In this document: positions 33,296 through 43,377 of the stretch, piece after piece
Position numbering within the stretch: the stretch's first letter is position 1
Layout: every line of letters starts with the position of its first letter
Assembly (NCBI GenBank): GCA_022706085.1
Contig: JAKJDF010000005.1
Location: forward strand, 62,001 to 126,000
Length of the DNA stretch: 64,000 bases
Source of the DNA: Candidatus Latescibacterota bacterium
GTDB taxonomy: Bacteria > Latescibacterota > MWCZ01
Direction of reading: 5' to 3'
The notes under the pieces: model-generated
The model's input: the letters and a program-made list of their open reading frames with translations, nothing else
What the model was told of the DNA's origin: nothing
The model's database searches: none
Translations under genes and position numbers: made by a program

Positions 33296-33835
33296 TCAGG
33301 GAATCAGGACCGCTGCCGCGAGAACGGAAGTCCAGAGCCCGTCTTTGTGACCCATCGCGCTTTGCGTGATACTTCTCGTCGCGACTATCTCATTCTGAAT
33401 GCGCCACAATTCCCGCTTTTCATCCCAGGATTGATTCACATCAAATTCCGCACCCAGCACGGTTGCGAGCATCTCCGCCGCGAGGTCCTCGGCGTACTCA
33501 CCTGCCACTTCCTCTGTCTGCCCGAAGCTGTGATGTTCCGAAAGATAACCGTACTTGTTGCGATCCCTGGGAATCGCAAGCCCGATCGTGGCTGCAAGCA
33601 GGCGGTGCGGCTCGTTGCTCGCCGCGCGGCTCATCACTGTAAAGACAACCTGTCCGGGATGAAGCTCCGCAAGACCGGTACGCTTGCTTACGAGTTTGCA
33701 TCGGGGAGGGAAAATACTGGACACGGGTACCAGATTGAACGCTGCCAACCCGGCATCGCGCAACGCCATTTCAAAACTCGTCAGTTGTTCACGATGGCGT
33801 CCGACACCTTTGGTAAGCACGATTTTGCTCGGCAT
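33296..33835 (-). CDS. Pyruvoyl-dependent arginine decarboxylase
   Basis: Decarboxylates arginine to agmatine. The 179-residue precursor self-cleaves in the family motif LVPVSSIFPP, turning the second Ser into the pyruvoyl cofactor and giving small and large subunits. Other family segments are LTKGVGRHREQLTSFEMALRDAG and RDRNKYGYLSEHHSFGQ. This is the archaeal/Chlamydia-type enzyme, not the PLP one. I chose ATG 33835 from the typical protein start; it has no clear ribosome-binding site, and GTG 33862 is an alternative. It follows leuS beyond a terminator hairpin and precedes agmatinase. This is the first step of a two-gene arginine to putrescine route. Confidence 0.88.
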   Translation of the reverse strand: MPSKIVLTKGVGRHREQLTSFEMALRDAGLAAFNLVPVSSIFPPRCKLVSKRTGLAELHPGQVVFTVMSRAASNEPHRLLAATIGLAIPRDRNKYGYLSEHHSFGQTEEVAGEYAEDLAAEMLATVLGAEFDVNQSWDEKRELWRIQNEIVATRSITQSAMGHKDGLWTSVLAAAVLIP

Positions 33836-33880
33836 GAAGGGATTGATTGTTTGTGTTTTCACTGGTCCATTTCCCGTGGA

Positions 33881-33907
33881 GAAAAGGGCTCCGTCATGGT
33901 GGAGCCC
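33881..33907 (-). terminator. Terminator of the translation/leuS operon
   Basis: On the minus strand a 7-base stem GGGCTCC / GGAGCCC with an 8-base loop is followed by TTTTCT. It lies downstream of leuS and 45-70 bases before the decarboxylase start. Confidence 0.75.
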
Positions 33908-33944
33908 GGACACCGCTCCCGAAGAACGATGCTGACGCACGTTC

Positions 33945-36404
33945 CTATACAACGATGCTTACGAGACGCCCGGGTACAACGATGATTTTCCGCGGTTCCT
34001 TTCCGGCGAGGTACCGCTGGACGTTCGGTTGCGCAAGGGCCTCCGCGCGTGCGGTTTCGTCGGAGGAGTCCGCTTCCAGCTCAACGGTTCCACGGACTTT
34101 CCCATTCACCTGCACAGCGATCGTCATTTTCTCGGCAGACGCCAGACCTTCATCGAAAGAAGGCCAGACTGCCGTATCGAACACGCTGTTCTGCTTTCCA
34201 ACGAGTTTCCAGAGCTCTTCCGCCATGTGCGGCGCGAATGGAGCAAGCAGCACGATGAACGCGTTCCGCGTGTCCGAGTCGAGCTTCCCGTCGCCGCCTT
34301 CCGGGTCAAGTGCGAAATTCACGAACTCCATCATGCGGCTTATGGTGGTGTTGAATTTGAACGATTCGAGTCCTTCCGTCACCTGTTTCACCAGTCTGTG
34401 GCGCGCCCGAAGCAGCCGTTCCGGATTTGCTGAGGGCTCCAGATTCGACGTGATCAGCCCCCACGCACGGTGCAGGAAGCGGCTGATACCCTCTATTCCG
34501 TTGTCATTCCATTCCGCATCCTGTTCTGGAGGACCCACAAAGAGCTCGTACATGCGGACCGCATCGGTGCCATATTTCTCCACAAGGCCGTCGGGGCTTA
34601 CGATGTTGCCTTTGGATTTCGACATCTTTTCGACGCGCCCGGTTTTCTCACTCTTGCGGCAGATCATCCCCTGGTTAAACAATCTCGTGAACGGCTCATC
34701 GAAAGAAATAACTCCGTCATCAAACAAGACTTTCGTGAAGAACCGTGCATAAAGCAGGTGAAGAATTGCGTGCTCGACCCCTCCCACATACATGTCCACC
34801 GGCAACCATTTGTCCACTTTCTCGCGGTCGAATGCCGCCGCCGTGTCGTCGGGGCTCGCATAACGGAGAAAGTACCAGGACGAACCCGCCCATTGGGGCA
34901 TCGTATCTGTTTCTCGCTTCGCAGGGCCGCCGCACACGGGGCAGACCGTGTTCACCCACTCCGTAATGCTGGCCAAAGGCGATTCGCCCGTGCCGGTAGG
35001 TTCATACGATTCCACCTCCGGCAGAAGAACCGGAAGCTGCTCTTCCGGCACCGGCTGCTCACCGCACTTCTCGCAATACACAATCGGGATCGGTTCCCCC
35101 CAGTATCGTTGACGTGAGAACAGCCAGTCGCGCAACCGGTAACTCACGGTTGCTTCGGCTTTGCCCTGCCGGGTCAGCATCTCAACGATTCCCCTGCCTC
35201 CGGTCTGTGAATCCAGTCCATCGAACCCTTTGGACTGGATCATTGTCCCTTCGCCAGTGTACGCAGCCTGAATTCTTCCGTTCGCATCGCGCGCGGTCTC
35301 ATGGTGATATACAACCTCTACGACGGGGAGGTTGAATGTGCGCGCGAATTCAAAATCCCGCTCGTCGTGTGCGGGAACCGCCATGATTGCGCCCGTCCCG
35401 TATCCCATCAGCACGTAGTCCGATATCCAGATGGGTATGCGATTTCCGTTGGCGGGGTTGATGGCAACCGAGCCCAGCGGCACACCCGTTTTGGGACGGG
35501 TTGCGGCGGTGCGATCCACGTCTCGAACGTTTCGAGCCTGTTCCCGATATGCTTCCACTTCCTTGCGACGGGCCGCCATCGTCAGAGCAGGAACAAGTGG
35601 ATGCTCCGGTGCCAGTACCATATACGTGGCTCCGAAAAGAGTGTCGGGACGAGTGGTAAACACATCGATCGGATAGGTTGTCTGGTTACCGGGATGGACG
35701 GCCGTGAATGTAATCCGCGCTCCTTCGGACCGCCCGATCCAGTTGGCCTGCATCGTCTTGACGCGTTCCGGCCAGTCCAGACGCTCCAGATCTCGCAGAA
35801 GCCGTTCCGCGTACGCCGTTATCCGCAAATACCACTGCACGAGGTCCCGTTTGACGACAGCGGTGCCGCACCGCTCACACCCTCCGGCCACGACCTCTTC
35901 GTTGGCAAGGCCGACTCGGCAGCTCGGACACCAGTTGACCGGGGCCGTGCTCCTGTATGCCAATCCACGCTTGTACATCCGGAGGAATATCCATTGCGTC
36001 CACCGGTAATACTCAGGATCACACGTAGAGATCTCGCGGGACCAGTCGTACATGGCACCTATGATTTTCAGCTGGCGCTTCATATTCGCGATGTTCCGCG
36101 CGGTGCTTATCCGCGGGTGAATCTTGTGTTTGATCGCGAAGTTCTCTGCGGGAAGACCAAACGCATCCCACCCCATGGGATGAAGGACCTGATACCCTCG
36201 GAGCCTTTGGTACCGTGACCATACATCACTGAGCACGTAGTTGCGCCAATGCCCGACGTGCAATCCTTCGCCAGAGGGATACGGGAACATATCGAGGCAG
36301 TAGTACTTCGCGCGTGGGGAATCGTCTTTTGCCTCGTTGACCCTGTTCTCTTCCCACCACGCTCGCCACTGCGGTTCCAGCGTGCGGAAATCATAGGGAA
36401 TCAT
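33945..36404 (-). CDS. leuS: Leucyl-tRNA synthetase
   Basis: Class I aminoacyl-tRNA synthetase charging tRNA-Leu; 819 residues. The signature HIGH is HVGH within PYPSGEGLHVGHWRNY near residue 50. KMSKS is in EKMSKSKGN near residue 590. The CP1 editing domain is present, with segments such as VFTTRPDTLFGAT. The cysteine pairs around CPSCRVGL and CERCGTAVV are a typical zinc-type insert. I chose ATG 36404, which follows AAGAAGG by 8 bases, rather than the upstream TTG. It is the last gene of the long translation operon, 45 bases after asnS, and is followed by a terminator. Confidence 0.96.
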   Translation of the reverse strand: MIPYDFRTLEPQWRAWWEENRVNEAKDDSPRAKYYCLDMFPYPSGEGLHVGHWRNYVLSDVWSRYQRLRGYQVLHPMGWDAFGLPAENFAIKHKIHPRISTARNIANMKRQLKIIGAMYDWSREISTCDPEYYRWTQWIFLRMYKRGLAYRSTAPVNWCPSCRVGLANEEVVAGGCERCGTAVVKRDLVQWYLRITAYAERLLRDLERLDWPERVKTMQANWIGRSEGARITFTAVHPGNQTTYPIDVFTTRPDTLFGATYMVLAPEHPLVPALTMAARRKEVEAYREQARNVRDVDRTAATRPKTGVPLGSVAINPANGNRIPIWISDYVLMGYGTGAIMAVPAHDERDFEFARTFNLPVVEVVYHHETARDANGRIQAAYTGEGTMIQSKGFDGLDSQTGGRGIVEMLTRQGKAEATVSYRLRDWLFSRQRYWGEPIPIVYCEKCGEQPVPEEQLPVLLPEVESYEPTGTGESPLASITEWVNTVCPVCGGPAKRETDTMPQWAGSSWYFLRYASPDDTAAAFDREKVDKWLPVDMYVGGVEHAILHLLYARFFTKVLFDDGVISFDEPFTRLFNQGMICRKSEKTGRVEKMSKSKGNIVSPDGLVEKYGTDAVRMYELFVGPPEQDAEWNDNGIEGISRFLHRAWGLITSNLEPSANPERLLRARHRLVKQVTEGLESFKFNTTISRMMEFVNFALDPEGGDGKLDSDTRNAFIVLLAPFAPHMAEELWKLVGKQNSVFDTAVWPSFDEGLASAEKMTIAVQVNGKVRGTVELEADSSDETARAEALAQPNVQRYLAGKEPRKIIVVPGRLVSIVV

Positions 36405-36449
36405 GCGAAATGCCTTCTTCAAAATCGCTCTTCTTGGTTCTTCGTTGTG

Positions 36450-37754
36450 TCAGGGCGTAACTCGTTGCATCAACCGCGGAAATGGTATCGTTTCCCTCAC
36501 GTGCGGCAATCCGCAGATCCAACCGAGTGTTCGTTCCACACCCAGTCCGAATCCTGCGTGCGGCACCGTTCCATAGCGCCGCAAATCGAGATACCAGCCA
36601 AACGCCTCTTCGGAAAGCCCGTGAGTGCGGATTTTCTTGAGGAGCGTATCATAGTCGTCTTCGCGCTGCCCGCCACCGATAATCTCCCCGTACCCCTCCG
36701 GCGCCAGTACGTCGACGCAAAGAGCACACTTCAGGTCATCCGGATCCGTTTTCATGTAAAATGCTTTGCACTCCGCAGGATAGCGGTGGATCATCACCGG
36801 CCGGTCGAACTGGTTTGCAAGCACCGTCTCCTCATCGCCGCCGAAGTCTTCCCCCCAGCGCACGGGCATCCCTGCCTGTTGCAGGCGTTCTACAGCCTCC
36901 GTGTAACTGATTCGAGCGAAGGGCTTCTGCACCCGTTCCAGCGCGGCAATATCGCGCTCCAGCGCGGCGAGTTCCTTCCTCCGGTTCGCGACGACCCCTT
37001 GCACGATGGACACCAGAAAGTCCTCTGCCAGGTCCATATCCTCGTCAAGCCCTATGTGCGCCACTTCTGGTTCCACCATCCAGAACTCGGTGAGATGCCG
37101 GCGCGTCTTTGACTTCTCCGCGCGAAAGGTCGGTCCGAAGCAGTATACGCGCCCGAAAGCCGCCGCTCCGGCCTCCATATAAAGCTGCCCGGACTGCGTG
37201 AGGTACGCCTTACTCCCATCAACGTAGTCTGTCTCAAAAAGAGTCGTCGTTCCTTCGCAAGCGGACGGCGTGAATATCGGGGCATCCAACAACAGAAAAC
37301 CGTTTGCGTCGAAATACGCGCGAATCTGTCTGATCAGTTCCGCCCTGATCCGCAAAATCGCCTGCTGCCGCGAGGACCTGAGCCACAGGTGACGGTGATC
37401 CATCAGGAAAGCAGTGCCGTGTTCTTTCGGCGAAATCGGGTAGTCCACGTCGGGTATGTGAGTGGCCTTGAGATCGACCACGTCCATCTCAAAGCCGATG
37501 GGAGAGCGCGCATCTACCCGTATCTTCCCTCGCACAACCAGCGAGGACTCCTGTTTGAGGGCCGCCGCGGTTTCGAAGACCTCCGGCGTAACGTTCCCTT
37601 TGAACACCACGCACTGCATGACGCCGGTACCGTCACGCACCTGAAGGAAATGCAGTTTGCCCGACGACCGCATATTGTACAACCACCCCTTAAGGACGAT
37701 CTCTTGTCCTTCGTACCGGGCAATGTTTTCGATGGTTGGCCGCTCATTCCACAT
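36450..37754 (-). CDS. asnS: Asparaginyl-tRNA synthetase
   Basis: Class II synthetase charging tRNA-Asn; 434 residues. An OB-fold anticodon-binding domain (residues 1-110, with [22 protein letters not shown]) precedes the catalytic domain. Motif 2 is [16 protein letters not shown]...EFWMVEPE and motif 3 is [15 protein letters not shown]. The genome can therefore charge tRNA-Asn directly. ATG 37754 is preceded by GCGGAGC and overlaps the end of the deacetylase gene by 11 bases. The gene lies between the deacetylase and leuS genes in the same operon. Confidence 0.95.
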   Translation of the reverse strand: MWNERPTIENIARYEGQEIVLKGWLYNMRSSGKLHFLQVRDGTGVMQCVVFKGNVTPEVFETAAALKQESSLVVRGKIRVDARSPIGFEMDVVDLKATHIPDVDYPISPKEHGTAFLMDHRHLWLRSSRQQAILRIRAELIRQIRAYFDANGFLLLDAPIFTPSACEGTTTLFETDYVDGSKAYLTQSGQLYMEAGAAAFGRVYCFGPTFRAEKSKTRRHLTEFWMVEPEVAHIGLDEDMDLAEDFLVSIVQGVVANRRKELAALERDIAALERVQKPFARISYTEAVERLQQAGMPVRWGEDFGGDEETVLANQFDRPVMIHRYPAECKAFYMKTDPDDLKCALCVDVLAPEGYGEIIGGGQREDDYDTLLKKIRTHGLSEEAFGWYLDLRRYGTVPHAGFGLGVERTLGWICGLPHVRETIPFPRLMQRVTP

Positions 37755-38541
37755 AGGTCTGCTCCGCGGCATCAGATATGACGTTTGTCTTTCCCGACAT
37801 GCGTACACGCGTACCCTGCGAGAATCGCTGGATAGTCCGCAACCGTGCCCGCTCCAGCCGCTTCAACCACGGTACTCCACACAACCGTGCCTGAAGGTGT
37901 GCTGCGGTGTCCATGCGGTACACCGGCCACCGCGGCAGGAGCAACGGAGAATGCCGTTCTTCCACCAGAGACGGTTCCATAGTCACACCACGGCGAAAAC
38001 CGATCGCCTGCGCCATCTCTGCCAGCGCTTTTGATGCTTCACCAAACGGGTACGCCAGGCTTGTTGCAACTACGCCCAGTTCCTGTTGTATCACCGAAAG
38101 AGCGCACCGCAATTCTTGCCTCGCGGCGGCAATCGGTTTGTCAGTAAGCGCGGTATGGGTGTGACCGTGTATGCCGATCTCCCACCCGGCTGCCGCGACA
38201 TCCCGCAGCCCTTCCCAGTCAAGATGTCTGTGCCCGCGCCACGCGCCGACATCCCACGAAGCCTCTTTCCCGACGTAGCCGGTCGGCACAAACACGGTCC
38301 CACGCCAGCCATGGCGCTCACACACGGTTACGATGTCCAGAAGACTCGTGTATGCATCGTCTACTGTGATGCAGAACGTGCCGTCATCCGCTCCCTGGAT
38401 CATTTCGTCCACCCGAACGGCACGCCAGCCAAGATCCGACAGAACCCTGCAATGTTCGCGCAACCGTCGCCTGGGAAGCGTCGTGGCGCTCGGTTCGAAC
38501 CCATCTTCCACGGCGTGGTACGCGAAGATGTGCTGCGCCAT
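37744..38541 (-). CDS. NodB-type polysaccharide deacetylase
   Basis: A 265-residue carbohydrate esterase 4 family protein removing N-acetyl groups from a glycan such as peptidoglycan or an exopolysaccharide. The catalytic Asp pair is in CITVDDAYT, the metal His residues are in [11 protein letters not shown], and the AYPFG motif follows. No signal peptide is seen; it may act on a lipid-linked or cytoplasmic precursor, or be exported by another route. It begins 9 bases after dut and overlaps asnS, so it is embedded in a housekeeping operon. That is an unusual site for this family; start codon 38541 lacks a strong ribosome-binding site. Confidence 0.85.
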   Translation of the reverse strand: MAQHIFAYHAVEDGFEPSATTLPRRRLREHCRVLSDLGWRAVRVDEMIQGADDGTFCITVDDAYTSLLDIVTVCERHGWRGTVFVPTGYVGKEASWDVGAWRGHRHLDWEGLRDVAAAGWEIGIHGHTHTALTDKPIAAARQELRCALSVIQQELGVVATSLAYPFGEASKALAEMAQAIGFRRGVTMEPSLVEERHSPLLLPRWPVYRMDTAAHLQARLCGVPWLKRLERARLRTIQRFSQGTRVRMSGKTNVISDAAEQTYVE

Positions 38542-38550
38542 CGAGGCCGC

Positions 38551-39003
38551 CTACGTGCCCGTGTGCCCGAACCCACCGGAGGCACGTCCGGTCGGTGGAA
38601 GTTCCTCGACTTCGCACCAGTCCGCGCGGACAACTGGCGCAATCACCAGCTGTGCGATTCGGGCACCAGGTGAAATTTCAACTGCCTCCGGGCCGATGTT
38701 CGTGATGAGGATCTGTATTTCCCCGCGATAATCGCTGTCAATTGTCCCCGGGCTGTTGGGAATGATCAACGGCAAACGGCTCGCCAGCCCGCTTCTGAGG
38801 CGAACCTGACCCTCGTACCCCTCCGGAATGGCAATCGCAATTCCGGAAGGCACCCTGACGGTCCCCCTTGAAGGAACCGTCAATGGGGATTCCAGAGCTG
38901 CCACCAAGTCCATTCCGACTGCGCCATCCGTCTGGTACGCGGGCAGAGGAAACCTCTTTCCGTGTGGAAGACGGACGATGCGGATCGGAAGCCGCTCAAC
39001 CAT
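38551..39003 (-). CDS. dut: dUTPase
   Basis: Hydrolyses dUTP to dUMP and pyrophosphate, keeping uracil out of DNA and feeding dTMP synthesis. The 150-residue trimer-type protein has the five family motifs: GAVGMDL, RSGLASR, NSPGTIDSDYRGE, ARIAQLV and GRASGGFGHTGT. It begins one base after the pnp stop (TAG A ATG), so it is coupled to pnp translation. The deacetylase follows after 9 bases. Confidence 0.95.
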   Translation of the reverse strand: MVERLPIRIVRLPHGKRFPLPAYQTDGAVGMDLVAALESPLTVPSRGTVRVPSGIAIAIPEGYEGQVRLRSGLASRLPLIIPNSPGTIDSDYRGEIQILITNIGPEAVEISPGARIAQLVIAPVVRADWCEVEELPPTGRASGGFGHTGT

Positions 39004-39004
39004 T

Positions 39005-41158
39005 CTAGCGCCCGCGCCCGTGGGAATGCCCCGATTGCGAACTCCGCGGCGGGCGCTCGCGCTCCTTCGACGGATCGTAATCGGGCAACAACCGTTTATG
39101 GCTCAGGCGAACCTTCCCCGTCTGATTGTCAACCTCGATGATTTTGACCTGCACGGGATCGCCGACTTTGATCTCGTCTTCCACCTTCTCGAGCCGACGG
39201 TTCGCGATTTCGGAAATGTGCAGCAGGCCTTCTTTGCCGGGCAGATATTCGACCACCGCGCCGAAATCGAGAATGCTCTTTACGACACCGTCAAACACCT
39301 CGCCAACCACCGGTTTCCGTACGATCCCGTTGATCCTTCGAACTGCTGCCTGGCCGCTTTCCCCGTCGAGGGACGAGACCCGCACCGTGCCGTCGTCATC
39401 GATTTCAATAGTCGCGCCGGTAAGCTCCTGAATTTCACGAACCGTTTTCCCTCCGGGGCCGATGATCGAACCTATCTGTGAAGGATCCACTTTCACCACG
39501 AGTATACGCGGAGCAAACCGGGAGAGCTCGGGTTTTGGTTCCGCAATCGCTTGCTTCATGAGACCCAACACATGCAGACGCCCTTCTCTTGCGCGTTCCA
39601 GCGCCAGTCTCATGGTCTCCATCGGAATGCCGCCGACTTTGATATCCATCTGGAAGGCGGTGATGCCCTGCTCCGTCCCGGCGATTTTCAGGTCCATGTC
39701 GCCGTTCGCGTCTTCAACTCCGAGCAGATCGGTCAGAATTGCAAAACGTTCACCCTCGGAAACCAACCCGCAGTTCACCCCGGCGACCGCGCATTTGATC
39801 GGGACACCTGCGTCCATGAGCGCCAGACTCGCGGCACAGACCGTCGCCATGGAGGAGGACCCGTTCGATTCGAGAATATCACTGACGATACGAATCGTGT
39901 ACGGAAAACTCTCACTTGCGGGAATGACGGGCTCGATGGCTCGTTCGGCGAGGAATCCATGCCCAATTTCGCGTCTTCCCGGCCCGGACATGCGTTTCAC
40001 TTCACCGGTTGCGAAGGGCGGGAAGTTATAATCGAGCATGTACGTTTTGAAGGACTTCCCTTCAAGGGAATCGACCAGCCGTTCGTCCATCTTTGTCCCG
40101 AGTGTTACGGACGCGAGAGCCTGCGTCTGACCGCGAGTGAACAGCGCGGAACCGTGAGCACGCGGCAGGACGCCGATTTCTGAAGTGATTTCCCTTACCT
40201 CGTCGATGGTCCGGCCGTCGATTCGCCGACCTTCGTTCAAGATCATGTTCCGCATTTCCCGTTTGGCGATTTTCTCCAGGACCGATGCGATTCCCTTTTC
40301 CTGACCTGGAAATTCCTCCGCGAGCGCGGCGTTTACTTCCTTGGTGATCGCAGCCTGCGCTTCTTCCCGCGCAACTTTGTCGGCGATCCTCAGGCTCTCG
40401 CAGATGCGCGCTACAGAGAGCTCTTCCACTCGCGCCACCAGCCGTTCGTCCAGAGGAGTATCGACGGGGACGACTTTCGGTTTGCCGATCTCATCCACGA
40501 TCTTCTGCTGGAATGCACAAAGCTCCTTGATGTGGCCGTGGGCGAACTCCATCAGATCGAGCAACGCTGCTTCGGGCAATTCGTGCGTTTCGCCTTCGAT
40601 ATTGATGACTGATTCCGCATTGCCCGCGACAACGACGTCTGCGTCCGACTCCTCCAACTGCGCATAAGTGGGAAGAACTATTTTGTTGCCCTCCTGGTCT
40701 CGCGCAACCCGAACCGTCGCGTATGGACCCGCAAACGGGATGGAGGAAATGCTGAGAGCCAGAGAAGCGCCGATACAGGCGATAATATCGGGGTCATTTT
40801 CCTGATCGTGGGAAAGCACCGACACAATCACCTGTATCTCGTTTTTCAGGTTTTTCGGAAACAGCGGGCGAATCTGGTGGTCAATGAGCCGCGCGGACAG
40901 TGTCTCCTGATCAGACGGCCTTCCTTCACGTTTGAAGATGCTCCCCGGTATTTTGCCCGCGGCGTACCCCTTCTCGCGGTACTCCACCGTCAGGGGGAAA
41001 AAACCCAGATCCATCTCCTGCGGAGACATGCAGGCGGTTACCAGGACCATGGAGTCGCCGCAGCGGACAAGGACCGCACCGTCCGCCTGTTTCGCCACAC
41101 GCCCGTGTTCGACGGTTATCGTGCGATCTCCGACTGTAATGCTGTACTCACGGACCAT
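39005..41158 (-). CDS. pnp: Polynucleotide phosphorylase
   Basis: Phosphorolytic 3'-5' exoribonuclease and RNA polymerase of the degradosome; 717 residues. Two RNase PH domains flank the alpha-helical middle part. The second PH domain contains GPGRREIGHGFLAERA. The KH domain has IGSIIGPGGKTVREIQ and the C-terminal S1 domain runs from EVFDGVVKSILDFGA. A Ser/Gly/Arg-rich tail ends the protein. ATG 41158 is preceded by AAGGAGG. The gene lies 240 bases downstream of rpsO, the classic rpsO-pnp arrangement. That gap holds a long stem that could be an RNase processing site. Confidence 0.96.
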   Translation of the reverse strand: MVREYSITVGDRTITVEHGRVAKQADGAVLVRCGDSMVLVTACMSPQEMDLGFFPLTVEYREKGYAAGKIPGSIFKREGRPSDQETLSARLIDHQIRPLFPKNLKNEIQVIVSVLSHDQENDPDIIACIGASLALSISSIPFAGPYATVRVARDQEGNKIVLPTYAQLEESDADVVVAGNAESVINIEGETHELPEAALLDLMEFAHGHIKELCAFQQKIVDEIGKPKVVPVDTPLDERLVARVEELSVARICESLRIADKVAREEAQAAITKEVNAALAEEFPGQEKGIASVLEKIAKREMRNMILNEGRRIDGRTIDEVREITSEIGVLPRAHGSALFTRGQTQALASVTLGTKMDERLVDSLEGKSFKTYMLDYNFPPFATGEVKRMSGPGRREIGHGFLAERAIEPVIPASESFPYTIRIVSDILESNGSSSMATVCAASLALMDAGVPIKCAVAGVNCGLVSEGERFAILTDLLGVEDANGDMDLKIAGTEQGITAFQMDIKVGGIPMETMRLALERAREGRLHVLGLMKQAIAEPKPELSRFAPRILVVKVDPSQIGSIIGPGGKTVREIQELTGATIEIDDDGTVRVSSLDGESGQAAVRRINGIVRKPVVGEVFDGVVKSILDFGAVVEYLPGKEGLLHISEIANRRLEKVEDEIKVGDPVQVKIIEVDNQTGKVRLSHKRLLPDYDPSKERERPPRSSQSGHSHGRGR

Positions 41159-41349
41159 TCAGGTCCTCCTTCGTGGGAACGCGTGAATTCATCTCGCGAC
41201 CGACGCCGGCATCAGGGCGCAAGCATGTTCTGGTCTCTCCGCACCCACACGGGTGACGGTGACACGCCTGCGCGTACATCGAAGCCTCAAACGCGACCCC
41301 GATTCGTGTCACGTCGGGAGTGATGCCGGGCCGGACATTGCGGCAAACC

Positions 41350-41388
41350 CCTCACCGCGTGGCTTCCTACCGTGCCGTCGGGGTGAGG
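41350..41388 (-). terminator. Stem between rpsO and pnp (processing or weak terminator)
   Basis: On the minus strand CCTCACC and GGTGAGG close a loop of about 25 bases, followed by GGGTTTGCC. It stands directly after the rpsO stop, where other bacteria have an RNase III/E processing hairpin. The T run is poor. Confidence 0.4.
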
Positions 41389-41396
41389 CACCATGC

Positions 41397-41666
41397 CTAA
41401 CGACGCAAATCGAGCTCTGCGATAAGCTTGCGATAGCTCTCAATATTCGTCCGCTCGAGGTAATTCAGCAATCGGCGGCGCTGGCCGACAAGCTTGAGGA
41501 GCCCACGGCGGCCGGCGTGGTCTTTCTCGTGTGTTTTGAAGTGTTCGGTAAGATTGCGAATCCGCTCGGTAAGCAGCGCGATCTGTACTTCCGACGATCC
41601 GGTATCAGCCTCGTGATGGCGGTGTTGAGCCATGACTTCTGCGATACGCTCTTTGGAAACAGGCAC
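41397..41666 (-). CDS. rpsO: 30S ribosomal protein S15
   Basis: Primary rRNA-binding protein of the 30S platform; 89 residues, the usual length. It has the S15 core [37 protein letters not shown] and the ending [13 protein letters not shown] chose GTG 41666, preceded by AAAGGAGATTC; upstream in-frame codons belong to leader sequence. It sits between truB and pnp. Confidence 0.95.
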   Translation of the reverse strand: MPVSKERIAEVMAQHRHHEADTGSSEVQIALLTERIRNLTEHFKTHEKDHAGRRGLLKLVGQRRRLLNYLERTNIESYRKLIAELDLRR

Positions 41667-41779
41667 CTGAATCTCCTTTCTCACCGGATGCGGAGTCTCG
41701 TTGCTCCGCACCACACAGCCTCCGGTGTCTGGAGGCAGGGCGAAACGTTTTGTCCCATCCCGCTGGCGGCGTTTCCGCT

Positions 41780-42679
41780 TCACAGGGAGGGGTACACCAG
41801 CACCGGCCGAAAGACGCCGGCGCATGTTTTTCCTATGCCCAGCAATTCGCGTTCCCGCGAAAACACCACCGAAATGCCCTCAACGTCACCCAATCGGAAA
41901 ATCGGCGCCCCGTTAAGGAAACGTCGTTCATCTTGCCCCTCAACGATCGTTGTGCGCCCGATCGCCTTTTCCAGCGCGGGACCCGGTGGCGCGATGATGT
42001 GCTCCCATGCACCTGACGCCGCGAACTGCTCAATCTGCTCAAAAGACAGACATTCTGCAATATCAAATACGCCTGATTTTGTCCTCCGCAACGAACGCAC
42101 ATGTGCCGCGCTGCCAATCGCCTTTCCCCAGTCCCGCGCCAGCGCGCGGATATAGGTCCCGCTGCTGCATGACACCTTCACACGGAGGTCCGGGGGTACC
42201 CATTCCAGGATTTCGATCTCCGAAATCGTGACCTTCCGCGGGGCCAGTTCCATGGCCTGCCCGCGGCGCGCTCGCCGGTAGGCCCGCACCCCACCTGACC
42301 GAATTGCGCTGAAGGCCGGTGGCACCTGGTCGATTTCACCGACAAAGCTGTTCTTCGAGGCGTCGATACCTTCAAAATCCAGTGCGGGAACGTCCGTGGT
42401 CTCGATCACCTCGCCCGCTGCGTCGTCTGTTGCTGTCGCTGTCCCAAAGCGGAACGTGGCTTCGTACACCTTCGTTCCGCCACCCAGAAACCCTGCCAGT
42501 CGAGTCGCGCGCCCGACCAGCAGCACCAGCACACCCGTAGCCGCCGGGTCCAATGTGCCTCCATGGCCGATGTGACGGGTGCGCGAGATTCTTCTCAGGT
42601 GCGCCACTGCACCGTGCGACGTGCCGCCGGCGGGTTTGTCGAGCAGGACAATCCCGTCCAGAGCCCGCTCGCTACACAT
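41780..42679 (-). CDS. truB: tRNA pseudouridine(55) synthase
   Basis: Makes pseudouridine 55 in the T-loop of all elongator tRNAs. The 299-residue protein has the catalytic Asp motif [14 protein letters not shown], the N-terminal [11 protein letters not shown], and the [10 protein letters not shown] strand. The C-terminal part resembles a PUA-like fold ([20 protein letters not shown]). ATG 42679 overlaps the rbfA stop by 8 bases, giving translational coupling. It is followed by rpsO after 113 bases with no clear terminator. Confidence 0.93.
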   Translation of the reverse strand: MCSERALDGIVLLDKPAGGTSHGAVAHLRRISRTRHIGHGGTLDPAATGVLVLLVGRATRLAGFLGGGTKVYEATFRFGTATATDDAAGEVIETTDVPALDFEGIDASKNSFVGEIDQVPPAFSAIRSGGVRAYRRARRGQAMELAPRKVTISEIEILEWVPPDLRVKVSCSSGTYIRALARDWGKAIGSAAHVRSLRRTKSGVFDIAECLSFEQIEQFAASGAWEHIIAPPGPALEKAIGRTTIVEGQDERRFLNGAPIFRLGDVEGISVVFSRERELLGIGKTCAGVFRPVLVYPSL

Positions 42680-43058
42680 CTGAACCCGGCGCCTCCGGCG
42701 GCAGTTTGCGCTTGTCCTCCGTTCGCACCTTCTCGATAAGGCTGCTCAGATGGATGCCGTCTTCGATGGAACGGTCTATCTGAAACCTCAGCTCGGGAAC
42801 ATGCCGCAATCCGATGCGCTTTCCGAGTTCCGTTCGCACGAACCCGGTCGCACTGGCGAGGCCTTTGAGAGTATCGCCTTCCCTGCGCCCTTCGACGGTT
42901 AACTCCGCGAAGAAGATGCGCGCGAAGGAAAGATCATCGGAGACTTTCACCCTTGTGATGGTAATCGGGCCTACCCGCGGGTCACTTACGCGGAGTCGAA
43001 TTATATCCGCAAGCTCACGCCGGATCTGATCAGCAACCTGTTCCGCCCGAAAAGGCAT
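42672..43058 (-). CDS. rbfA: Ribosome-binding factor A
   Basis: KH-type assembly factor for the 30S 5' end of 16S rRNA; 128 residues. Family hallmarks are MPFRAEQVADQIRRELADIIR, ITITRVKVSDDLSFARIFF and LRHVPELRFQIDRSIEDG. The C terminus is basic then acidic. No strong ribosome-binding site precedes the ATG. It stands between the DUF503 gene and truB, with which it overlaps, in the nusA-infB cluster. Confidence 0.93.
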   Translation of the reverse strand: MPFRAEQVADQIRRELADIIRLRVSDPRVGPITITRVKVSDDLSFARIFFAELTVEGRREGDTLKGLASATGFVRTELGKRIGLRHVPELRFQIDRSIEDGIHLSSLIEKVRTEDKRKLPPEAPGSDV

Positions 43059-43083
43059 AATACACCGTTCGTCAAATCAACTG

Positions 43084-43365
43084 CTAGTGGACGACCACCG
43101 GCGCGTCCAACAACGATAACCGCACGTCGTGTTCCACGAACCGTATCACCTGTTCGAGGACATGGCGCGCGGACTGGGCGTCAACGGCGACGACCGAAAC
43201 CCCGATGGTTGCCCGCTGCCACAGGTCCTGGTGGTCAACTTCCGCAACCGAGACATTGAAATGGGACCGTATTCGGTCCTTGAGACTCCTGATCACCTGA
43301 CGTTTGTCTTTGAGCGAGCCGCTGTCGCGAACCAGGCACCCGATACATACACTGGCGACTACCAT
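43084..43365 (-). CDS. DUF503 (YlxP-like) protein
   Basis: A 93-residue protein of the DUF503 family, recognised by CIGCLVRDSGSLKDKRQVIRS and the following ferredoxin-like strands DHQDLWQRATIGVSVV. It is commonly found next to infB and rbfA in bacteria, as here; its molecular role is not established, though a ribosome-assembly link is often assumed. ATG 43365 follows GGGGAGACC. It starts 12 bases after the infB stop and precedes rbfA by 25 bases. Confidence 0.88.
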   Translation of the reverse strand: MVVASVCIGCLVRDSGSLKDKRQVIRSLKDRIRSHFNVSVAEVDHQDLWQRATIGVSVVAVDAQSARHVLEQVIRFVEHDVRLSLLDAPVVVH

Positions 43366-43377
43366 CGGTCTCCCCGC

